Of a stretch of 5,243 bases of DNA, positions 1 through 5,243 are shown one piece after another; within the stretch, counting starts at the first letter, position 1, and each line of letters begins with the position of its first letter. The DNA comes from Pseudomonas sp. (GTDB taxonomy: Bacteria > Pseudomonadota > Gammaproteobacteria > Pseudomonadales > Pseudomonadaceae). The notes under the pieces were generated by a model. It ran no database searches and had not been told where the DNA came from. It saw only the letters and a program-made list of their open reading frames with translations. The translations under genes and the position numbers were made by a program. The stretch lies in contig JAURXE010000366.1 of assembly GCA_030654635.1 (NCBI GenBank), forward strand, positions 1-5,243, written 5' to 3'.

Positions 1-2
1 TG

Positions 3-1358
3 GCGCACCTCAATCCGCTGATGGGGCTCTACGGGGCCTTTATTATCTGCACCCTGACGGCCCTGTTCGGCGGGCGGCCGGGCATGGTTTCCGGCGCGGC
101 CGGCTCGATGGCCGTGGTGATAGTCGCGCTGGTGGTGCAGCACGGCGTGCAGTATTTGCTCGCCACCGTGCTGCTGGGCGGGCTGCTGATGATGGCGTTC
201 GGCCTGCTGCGGTTGGGCAAGTTGATCCGCATGGTGCCGCACTCGGTGATGCTCGGCTTCGTCAACGGTCTGGCAATCATCATTGCCCTGGCCCAGCTGG
301 AGCACTTCAAGGATGGTGAGACCTGGCTGAGTGGTAACGCGCTGTATCTGATGCTGGGGCTGGTGGCGCTGACCATGGCCATCGTCTACCTGCTGCCGCG
401 CCTGACCCGCAGCGTGCCGCCGGCGTTGGTGGCGATCCTCGGCGTCGGGCTGGCGGTCTACCTGCTCGGCCTGCCGACCCACACCCTGGGCGACATGGCG
501 CAGATCGCCGGTGGCCTGCCAGAATTTTCCCTGCCGCAGCTGCCCTGGACCCTGGAAACCCTGCGCATCGTGGCGCCCTACGCGATTTTGATGGCCCTGG
601 TCGGCCTGCTGGAAACCCTGCTGACGTTGAACCTGACCGACGAGATCACCAAGAGCCGTGGCTACCCGGACCGTGAGTGCGTGACGTTGGGGGCGGCCAA
701 TATGGTCTCCGGGATGTTCGGCGGCATGGGCGGCTGCGCGATGATCGGCCAGACCGTGATCAACCTCAGCTCCGGTGGTCGCGGCCGGCTGTCTGGTGTG
801 GTCGCCGGGGTGATGATTCTGCTGTTCGTGCTGTTTCTCTCGCCGTTGATCGAACGCATCCCGTTGGCGGCACTGGTCGGGGTGATGTTCGTGGTGGCGC
901 AGCAGACCTTCGCCTGGGCCTCGCTGCGGGTGCTGCACAAGGTGCCGCGCAACGATGTGCTGGTGATTATCGCGGTGACCAGCATCACGGTGTTCACCGA
1001 CCTGGCCACCGCGGTGTTCTGCGGGATTGTCATCGCCGCGCTCAATTTTGCCTGGCAGCACGCCCGCGAGCTGTATGCCGACAGTCAGCTGCAGGCCGAT
1101 GGCAGTAAGCTGTACTGCCTGCACGGCACGCTGTTCTTCGCCTCGACCACGCCGTTTCTCAATCAGTTCGACCCGGCCAGCGATCCGGCCCAGGTGACCC
1201 TCGACTGCCGCCACTTGATCTTCGTTGACTACTCGGCCATCGCCGCCTTGAAGACCCTGCGCGAGCGTTACAGCAAGGCCGGCAAGCACCTGCGTGTATT
1301 GCACCTGTCCGAGCGCTGCAAGCAACTGCTCAAACGCTCCGGCGTGGCTCACGACTGA
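3..1358 (+). CDS. SulP/SLC26-family inorganic anion transporter with C-terminal STAS domain, 5' end outside the window
   Basis: Inner-membrane secondary transporter for an inorganic anion (sulfate, bicarbonate or similar). The frame is open from the first full codon at 3, and the residues before the Met at 21 (AHLNPL) already fit the family, so the true start lies upstream. I estimate 40-60 residues with the first helix are missing. Numbering from the Met at 21 (445 residues visible): the first pore half-helix region is SGAAGSM (24-30), followed by the family-typical KLIRMVPHSVMLGFVNGL (67-84). The LLETLLTLNLTDEIT stretch (196-210) leads into GGMGGCAMIGQTVIN (234-248), which resembles cyanobacterial BicA. 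Many hydrophobic helices follow up to about 345. A cytoplasmic STAS domain spans about 363-445 and keeps the D-x-S signature at Asp403/Ser405. Family assignment is firm. A bicarbonate substrate is only an inference from BicA likeness; sulfate or another anion is possible. Confidence 0.93.
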   Translation, partial: AHLNPLMGLYGAFIICTLTALFGGRPGMVSGAAGSMAVVIVALVVQHGVQYLLATVLLGGLLMMAFGLLRLGKLIRMVPHSVMLGFVNGLAIIIALAQLEHFKDGETWLSGNALYLMLGLVALTMAIVYLLPRLTRSVPPALVAILGVGLAVYLLGLPTHTLGDMAQIAGGLPEFSLPQLPWTLETLRIVAPYAILMALVGLLETLLTLNLTDEITKSRGYPDRECVTLGAANMVSGMFGGMGGCAMIGQTVINLSSGGRGRLSGVVAGVMILLFVLFLSPLIERIPLAALVGVMFVVAQQTFAWASLRVLHKVPRNDVLVIIAVTSITVFTDLATAVFCGIVIAALNFAWQHARELYADSQLQADGSKLYCLHGTLFFASTTPFLNQFDPASDPAQVTLDCRHLIFVDYSAIAALKTLRERYSKAGKHLRVLHLSERCKQLLKRSGVAHD

Positions 1359-1364
1359 GGCCAG

Positions 1365-1389
1365 TGCAGGCCGGCAGCGCCGCCGTGCA
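1365..1389 (+). other. GC-rich stem-loop just after the SulP stop codon
   Basis: Seven bases after the stop codon, TGCAGGC (1365-1371) pairs with GCC-G-TGCA (1382-1389), with G1385 bulged. An inner GGC/GCC pair (1373-1375 with 1379-1381) closes on an AGC loop. No T-run follows directly. It may protect the transcript's 3' end or assist the weaker hairpin downstream. In DNA this GC-rich, such a structure could arise by chance. Confidence 0.25.
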
Positions 1390-1394
1390 TGGAT

Positions 1395-1412
1395 GCTCAC
1401 GAATGAGTTTTT
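1395..1412 (+). terminator. Weak candidate intrinsic terminator for the SulP transporter gene
   Basis: CTCA (1396-1399) and TGAG (1404-1407) form a four-pair stem around a CGAA loop, extendable by a G-T pair (1395 with 1408). It is followed at once by five T's (1408-1412). The placement, about 40 bases after the stop codon, and the T-run fit an intrinsic terminator, but the stem is short and not GC-rich, so it would be inefficient. If it works, the ATPase gene needs its own promoter inside the gap. Confidence 0.3.
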
Positions 1413-1570
1413 AGGCGTTTCGCCGATTATCACCGTCTGCCGCAGTGTTTCGACTATCTAGCGAGGCTGGGTACGGCTCGTTCATCTATTCTTTTGCACT
1501 GTTACTGCTGGCGAACCCCGGGCCCTCTAGGTTCCTGGAGGCCGACTTGCAGGGGGCGGTCTGCAGCGAC
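1413..1570. other. Intergenic stretch before the ATPase gene, no gene recognised
   Basis: No open frame here has a plausible start site and family resemblance. Two small dyads are visible: GGCG-TTT-CGCC at 1414-1424, and CCTCTAGG (1524-1531) with CCTGGAGG (1534-1541), an eight-pair match containing one G-T pair, whose centre must open to form a loop. Neither is followed by T's. A locally AT-richer patch at about 1481-1503 includes TTGCAC (1494-1499), but no acceptable -10 hexamer sits at the right distance. A promoter for the ATPase gene is therefore expected in this stretch but cannot be placed from the sequence. Confidence 0.4.
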
Positions 1571-1611
1571 GCACTGAAGCCGGGTGCGCCACGCCCATAA
1601 GGCTTCACTGC
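1571..1611 (+). promoter_or_regulatory. Possible 5' leader stem-loop ahead of the ATPase ribosome binding site
   Basis: GCACTGAAGC (1571-1580) pairs with GCTTCACTGC (1602-1611) at nine of ten positions. Inside it GGGTG (1582-1586) can pair with CGCCC (1592-1596) through one G-T pair around a CGCCA loop. The structure ends nine bases before the GGGTGA ribosome binding region. The right arm overlaps a perfect palindrome CACTGCAGTG (1606-1615), and GCACTG (1571-1576) can alternatively pair with CAGTGC (1611-1616), so competing folds are possible. It might affect translation or RNA stability, or be a protein-binding dyad. It does not match any riboswitch I recognise. Confidence 0.3.
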
Positions 1612-1619
1612 AGTGCATT

Positions 1620-1625
1620 GGGTGA
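1620..1625 (+). promoter_or_regulatory. Ribosome binding site of the ATPase gene (GGGTGA)
   Basis: GGTGA at 1621-1625 is complementary to the UCACC part of the 16S rRNA 3' end rather than to the usual CCUCC core. Placed on that register, the distance to the ATG at 1629 is normal although only three bases separate them. The TGA within this site (1623-1625) is also an in-frame stop, so the coding frame cannot begin any further upstream. Confidence 0.6.
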
Positions 1626-1628
1626 ACG

Positions 1629-4283
1629 ATGAAAATCCATCAGCTGGAACCGGCTGCCGCGCTTGCCAGCCTGCATGTCACGCCGGCGGGCTTGACGACC
1701 CTCGAAGCGCTGCGCCGCCAGCGGGAATTCGGCTGCAATCATTTGCCTGCAATAACCCGCACACCGCTGTGGCTGAAGTGTCTGGGCGAATTTACTCATT
1801 TTTTTGCGCTGATTTTATGGGTGGCTGCGGCCCTGGCATTTTTTGCCGCCTGGCGTCAGCCCGGTGAAGGAATGGCGACCCTGGGGGTGGCGATCCTCCT
1901 GGTGATTTTAATCAATGGGCTGTTTTCGTTTTGGCAGGAATACCGGGCCGAAAGTGCCATCAATGCTTTGCAGCGCCTGTTGCCGCACCGGGTCAAGGTG
2001 TTGCGCGATGCCCAGACCCAAGAGCTGGATGCCGATCAGCTGGTGCCCGGCGATATCATTTTCGTCCAAGAAGGCGATCAATTGCCGGCTGACTGCCGTT
2101 TGCTGGAAAGTTTTGGGGTGCACGTCAACAACTCGGCGCTAACCGGTGAGTCGGCCCCCGCGCCACGAGACGGCTGCGCCGATGGTGAGGCCCGGCTTAA
2201 TCAGGCGCGCAATATTCTGTTTGCCGGCACCAGTGTGGTCACCGGCAATGGCCGCGCGGTGGTGTTTGCCACCGGCGGTCATACGGCCGTTGGGGTGATT
2301 GCTCATCTGACCCAGACCAGTGGCGATCAGCTGTCGCCGTTGCAGCTGGAGATACGCCGCTTAAGTCATTTTGTCGCGGTGTTTGCCTGCGCCTTGGGCG
2401 TGGTTTTTTTCTTGATCGGCACGTGGGTTGGCTTGCCACTTTGGACCAATCTGATGTTTGCCATCGGCATCATCGTCGCCAACGTCCCCGAGGGTTTATT
2501 GCCCACCGTCACCTTGTCGCTGGCCATGGCTTCGCAACGCATGGCGCGGCGCAATGCCCTGATCCGGCATTTGCCAGCGGTGGAAACCCTCGGCTCGACG
2601 ACGGTTATTTGCACGGACAAAACCGGCACCCTGACGCAGAACCGCATGGCGGTTCGCGCCCTGTATCTGGAGGGCCGCCACGCCGAGCCGGCCGAGCTGC
2701 CCACCGAGCACGTAATGCGCGCCATCCTCGGTCAGTGTCACGACCTCAAGCGTGGCCGCTCGGGCTGGCTCGGTGACCCGATGGAGGTGGCGCTGGTAAC
2801 CCTGGCCGAAAGCAGCGGTCCGCTCAGCGATAGCCCGCGCTTGCTGGAGCAACCGTTCAATACGCAGCGCAAACGCATGGCGGTGCTGCAGCGCACGGGG
2901 CAGGGCGCCTGCGTCTATGTCAAAGGCGCACTGGAAACGGTGCTGCCGCTGTGTGGCCAGCAGTGGCTGGCAAATGGCGTGCAGCCACTGGATGAGCCAA
3001 GTCGCCAGGCAATTATCGCCGCCCACGACGCGCTGGCTGAGCGCGGTTTGCGCATTCTGGTACTGGCCTGGCGTCCGGCGCAGGTGGATGAACACATCGC
3101 CAACCTGGAGCAGGGGCTGTTGTTTGCCGGCCTGGTTGGCCTGGAGGACCCGCCACGGGCGGAGGTTCCCCAAGCTATCCGTCAATGCCGGGCGGCGGGC
3201 ATTCGGGTGATCATGGTCACCGGTGACAATCCGCGCACTGCCAGTGCCATCGGCCGCGAAATTGGCTTGTTCAGTAGCGCCGCGCCGACGCTGATTACCG
3301 GTGAGCAATTGCTGCACCTGAGCGATATCCAGCTGCAGCTGGCCCTGGATCACCCAGACATCTTGTTTGCCCGGGTGGCTGCGGAGCAGAAGATGCGCAT
3401 TGTCAAAGCGCTGCAGAGCAAAAAGCAGGTGGTGGCGGTGACCGGCGATGGCGTCAACGACGCGCCGGCCTTGAAACAGGCCGATATCGGCATCGCCATG
3501 GGCCTGAGCGGCACCGATGTCGCGCGCGAGTCGGCCGACATGATTCTGCTCGATGATAATTTCGCCAGCATCGTGGCCGCGGTCGAAGAGGGGCGGGCGG
3601 TGTTTGCCAACCTGCGCAAGTTTCTGACTTACATCCTCAGTTCGAATATTCCTGAGCTGGTGCCCTATCTGGCCTTCGTGCTGTTGCGCATCCCCCTGCC
3701 GCTGACGGTGATTCAGATTCTGGCCGTGGACTTGGGCACTGACATGTTGCCGGCCTTGGCTCTGGGCGCGGAAAAACCCAGTGCCGAGATCATGCAGCAG
3801 CCACCGCGCCCTTACGGCGAGCACTTGCTGCAGCGCGGCCTGTTATTGCGCGCCTATGGTTTTCTCGGCGTGCTGGAAGCCGCTGCGGCACTGGGCGCCT
3901 TCTTCTTCGTACTGCACAGCAGTGGCTGGCAGTACGGCCGCATGCTGGCCAGTGATGACCCGCTGTACCTGACGGCCACCTCGGCCTGCTTTGCCACCAT
4001 AGTGATTACCCAGGTGGTCAACGTCTTCCTCTGCCGGCAGCCCAGTCGCGCGACCTTTGGGGCGGGTTTCTTCAGCAATCCACTGCTGTTCTGGGCGATA
4101 GCAGTGGAGCTGGGTTTGCTGGTTTTTGTGTTGTATACGCCCTGGGGCAATCAACTTTTTGCGACTCATCCGCTGCCGACCTCGGTGTGGTTGTTGGCGG
4201 CCGGCGCGGCGCTGCTGATGGTGTTGCTGGAAGAGCTGCGTAAATGGCTGGTGCGGCGCATCGACGCGTCCAGATCGGCATAA
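1629..4283 (+). CDS. P-type cation-transporting ATPase, type II, resembling the Na,K-ATPase alpha subunit (IIC-like)
   Basis: Inner-membrane pump that moves cations using ATP through an aspartyl-phosphate intermediate. The 884-residue chain is complete, and its start is fixed by an in-frame stop at 1623. Domains: cation-ATPase N-terminal segment (1-45), M1-M2 (about 55-100), actuator domain with TGES (172-175), M3-M4 with PEGL (287-290), phosphorylation motif DKTGT (Asp330), a compact nucleotide-binding domain with GDPMEVAL (382-389) and KGA (432-434), then DPPR (507-510), TGD (531-533), hinge TGDGVNDAP (605-613), and M5-M10 (about 662-870). GIIVANVPEGLL (280-291), SNIPE (672-676) and DLGTDM (701-706) match the Na,K-ATPase alpha pattern rather than the calcium-pump one. 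No catalytic residue is missing, so it should be active. Ion specificity (Na+, K+, H+ or Ca2+) is unproven. No beta subunit is encoded in the window. Confidence 0.95.
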   Translation: MKIHQLEPAAALASLHVTPAGLTTLEALRRQREFGCNHLPAITRTPLWLKCLGEFTHFFALILWVAAALAFFAAWRQPGEGMATLGVAILLVILINGLFSFWQEYRAESAINALQRLLPHRVKVLRDAQTQELDADQLVPGDIIFVQEGDQLPADCRLLESFGVHVNNSALTGESAPAPRDGCADGEARLNQARNILFAGTSVVTGNGRAVVFATGGHTAVGVIAHLTQTSGDQLSPLQLEIRRLSHFVAVFACALGVVFFLIGTWVGLPLWTNLMFAIGIIVANVPEGLLPTVTLSLAMASQRMARRNALIRHLPAVETLGSTTVICTDKTGTLTQNRMAVRALYLEGRHAEPAELPTEHVMRAILGQCHDLKRGRSGWLGDPMEVALVTLAESSGPLSDSPRLLEQPFNTQRKRMAVLQRTGQGACVYVKGALETVLPLCGQQWLANGVQPLDEPSRQAIIAAHDALAERGLRILVLAWRPAQVDEHIANLEQGLLFAGLVGLEDPPRAEVPQAIRQCRAAGIRVIMVTGDNPRTASAIGREIGLFSSAAPTLITGEQLLHLSDIQLQLALDHPDILFARVAAEQKMRIVKALQSKKQVVAVTGDGVNDAPALKQADIGIAMGLSGTDVARESADMILLDDNFASIVAAVEEGRAVFANLRKFLTYILSSNIPELVPYLAFVLLRIPLPLTVIQILAVDLGTDMLPALALGAEKPSAEIMQQPPRPYGEHLLQRGLLLRAYGFLGVLEAAAALGAFFFVLHSSGWQYGRMLASDDPLYLTATSACFATIVITQVVNVFLCRQPSRATFGAGFFSNPLLFWAIAVELGLLVFVLYTPWGNQLFATHPLPTSVWLLAAGAALLMVLLEELRKWLVRRIDASRSA

Positions 4284-4343
4284 TCTATTCCCATTAGGTC
4301 TGCTGGGTTGCATCGCAGCTGTCGGGAATATTCCGGCGGGGGG

Positions 4344-4370
4344 CCTCAACTCGCGCTAGCGAGGTTCAGG
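4344..4370 (+). other. Stem-loop 60 bases after the ATPase stop codon, terminator-like but without T-run
   Basis: The core stem CTCGC (4350-4354) pairs perfectly with GCGAG (4359-4363) around a GCTA loop. It extends outward through AA/TT (4348-4349 with 4365-4366, G4364 bulged) and CCT/AGG (4344-4346 with 4368-4370) across a C-C mismatch. That makes ten base pairs in total. The following bases are GC-rich, so it is not a classical intrinsic terminator. It may stabilise the ATPase transcript's 3' end or be a Rho-assisted stop. Confidence 0.3.
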
Positions 4371-4453
4371 GCGGCGCCGCACTCTTGCGTGGTGCTGAAT
4401 GGCAGTGCGCTGGCCGGGGCGAAATCGCGCATCATGGGCGCAGTCAGTTCAAC

Positions 4454-4459
4454 GGAGAG
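4454..4459 (+). promoter_or_regulatory. Ribosome binding site of the CAP-protein gene (GGAGAG)
   Basis: GGAG at 4454-4457 lies six bases before the ATG at 4464, good Shine-Dalgarno spacing. It decides between two in-frame ATGs: the other, at 4434, has no comparable site at proper distance and would place ten extra residues before the signal peptide. Confidence 0.7.
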
Positions 4460-4463
4460 ATTT

Positions 4464-5243
4464 ATGGGTGTCCTTGCATTGTTTATTCGGCCTGCCGCGT
4501 TGGCACTCGGGCTGCTGTGCGCCGCCACGGCCATGGCCACCGAGGAGGCGCAGTTGATCGAGTCGATCAACGCTTACCGCAGCCAGGTGCAGCGCTGCGC
4601 CGGCCAGGCGTCCCAAGAGCTGCCCCCGCTGGCGAGCGATCCACGCCTGGTGCTGTCGCTCAACACTCTGGGGGGCTTGCAGCAGGAGCTGGCGGGGGTC
4701 AGTTATCCGATGTCCAGCGTGCAGGCGATCAGCTTGTCCGGGCCGCGTGATGCGCAGTCGGCCATGACGGCACTGCAGGAGAGCTTCTGCCGGGTGCTGC
4801 TGGACCCGCAATTTGTCGATATCGGCGTGCGCCGCGAGGACCGAGAGTGGCGCATCGTGCTGGCGCGTCAGCTGCTCTCGGCGCGCCTGGCTGACTGGCA
4901 GGCCGAGGGGCAGAAGCTGCTCGAAACCCTCAACAGCGCCCGCGCTCAGTCGCGCCAATGCGGTGCTCAAGCCTTTGCCGCCAGTCCGCCGCTGGCCTGG
5001 AACGCCACCCTGGCGACTGCTGCCGAGCAGCATTCGCGGGCCATGGCCAATGGCAATTTCTTCGATCACAAAGACCGCGATGGCCGCACGCCGGGGGATA
5101 GAGCCGAGCTGGCGGGCTACGTTGGCCAGCAGATCGGCGAGAACATCGCCGCCGGGCAGGACAGCACACGGCAGGTAGTGGATGGCTGGCTGGCCAGCCC
5201 GGGGCACTGCGCCAACCTGATGAACCCAGAGTTTCGCGAACTG
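4464..5243 (+). CDS. Secreted CAP (SCP/PR-1-like) domain protein with apparent tandem CAP modules, 3' end outside the window
   Basis: Exported protein of the CAP superfamily; the molecular activity of bacterial members is mostly unknown. The frame stays open to the window edge (260 residues visible). A signal peptide with Arg9, a hydrophobic core and an AMA cleavage site after residue 25 directs it to the periplasm or outside. Cys19 is preceded by GLL, so it is not a good lipobox. The second half (about 151-260) is a typical CAP domain: AEQHS (187-191), FFDH (199-202, His202), GENIAAG (225-231, Glu226), WLASPGH (242-248, His248), then NPEF before the cut. The first half (about 28-139) looks like a degenerate copy without these residues (see findings). 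The domain should finish within roughly 20-30 residues past the edge. The start at 4464 is chosen for its ribosome binding site and signal peptide. CAP assignment is firm; role and partner are unknown. Confidence 0.9.
   Translation, partial: MGVLALFIRPAALALGLLCAATAMATEEAQLIESINAYRSQVQRCAGQASQELPPLASDPRLVLSLNTLGGLQQELAGVSYPMSSVQAISLSGPRDAQSAMTALQESFCRVLLDPQFVDIGVRREDREWRIVLARQLLSARLADWQAEGQKLLETLNSARAQSRQCGAQAFAASPPLAWNATLATAAEQHSRAMANGNFFDHKDRDGRTPGDRAELAGYVGQQIGENIAAGQDSTRQVVDGWLASPGHCANLMNPEFREL

Larger units (their letters stand above)
4284..4463. other. Intergenic gap between ATPase and CAP-protein genes with several dyad-symmetric elements
   Basis: No gene is evident. Three symmetric elements stand out: a perfect palindrome GGAATATTCC (4325-4334), the stem-loop at 4344-4370 listed separately, and a perfect palindrome GCGGCGCCGC (4371-4380). 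None is followed by a T-run, so there is no standard intrinsic terminator for the ATPase gene. TTGCAT (4308-4313) could be a -35 element, but the best -10 match (TATTCC, 4329-4334) is only 15 bases away and poor. The palindromes could be operator sites for the CAP gene, which is an inference. Confidence 0.35.

Noticed and set aside
677..1108. Plus-strand frame of 143 codons inside the SulP gene
   Set aside because: It is an out-of-frame shadow of the membrane region GGMGGCAMIGQ and onward, with Arg-rich low-complexity translation.
1494..1531. Sigma-70 promoter using TTGCAC as -35 for the ATPase gene
   Set aside because: The nearest -10-like hexamer (TCTAGG at 1526-1531) is 26 bases away and matches poorly. 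The region at the proper spacing is GC-rich.
2496..3824. Long open frame on the minus strand (442 codons) antisense to the ATPase gene
   Set aside because: It lies wholly inside a gene with unmistakable P-type ATPase motifs. Its translation is rich in Arg, Gln and His with no family resemblance, as expected from the complement of a GC-biased coding frame.
4400..4415. Sigma-54-like promoter TGGCAGTGCGCTGGCC ahead of the CAP gene
   Set aside because: The GG and GC spacing fits (-24/-12), but the -12 element reads TGGC rather than TTGC and the -24 element ends in G. A match this loose is expected by chance in GC-rich sequence.
4515..4523. Lipoprotein signal around Cys19 of the CAP protein
   Set aside because: The residue before Cys is Leu, not Gly, Ala or Ser. 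A standard AMA cleavage site lies a few residues later.
4385..4750. Plus-strand frame of 121 codons overlapping the start of the CAP gene
   Set aside because: It is Arg/Gly/Ala-rich with no recognisable motif, and is out of frame with the supported CAP reading frame starting at 4464.
4449..5207. Minus-strand open frame of 252 codons opposite the CAP-protein gene
   Set aside because: The + strand frame carries a signal peptide, a ribosome binding site and CAP motifs. The minus frame shows none and is a mirror of GC-rich codon bias.

Overview
The window is about 5.2 kb of GC-rich DNA (roughly 60% G+C by eye). It carries three protein-coding genes, all on the + strand and separated by real intergenic gaps. 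Codon use biased to G/C in third position, Shine-Dalgarno-type start sites and the protein families suggest a gammaproteobacterium, most likely Pseudomonas or a close relative. That placement is an inference from style and protein similarity, not from a marker gene.

Layout. Positions 3-1358 hold the 3' part of a SulP/SLC26 anion transporter gene (the N-terminus lies upstream of the window), with a C-terminal STAS domain. A 270-base gap (1359-1628) contains a weak terminator-like hairpin after the transporter and a stem-loop just ahead of the next ribosome binding site. Positions 1629-4283 encode a complete 884-residue P-type cation ATPase. It has all the catalytic motifs and a transmembrane core that resembles the eukaryotic Na,K-ATPase alpha subunit (type IIC) more than a calcium or magnesium pump. 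A 180-base gap (4284-4463) contains several dyad-symmetric elements. From 4464 to the window edge runs the 5' part of a secreted CAP (SCP/PR-1-like) domain protein, with a signal peptide and what looks like two CAP modules, the first stripped of its active-site residues.

How the genes may work together. The anion transporter and the cation pump are both inner-membrane ion transporters. If the SulP protein is a sodium-coupled bicarbonate/anion importer (BicA-like) and the ATPase exports sodium, they could form a sodium cycle. The substrates cannot be read from sequence and the 270-base gap does not show co-transcription. The CAP protein is exported to the periplasm or outside the cell and has no evident link to the transporters.

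I see no tRNA, rRNA, CRISPR array, insertion sequence, phage gene or clear riboswitch. The items most worth a second look are the Na,K-ATPase-like ion-binding residues in the ATPase and the hidden tandem CAP duplication in the last gene.
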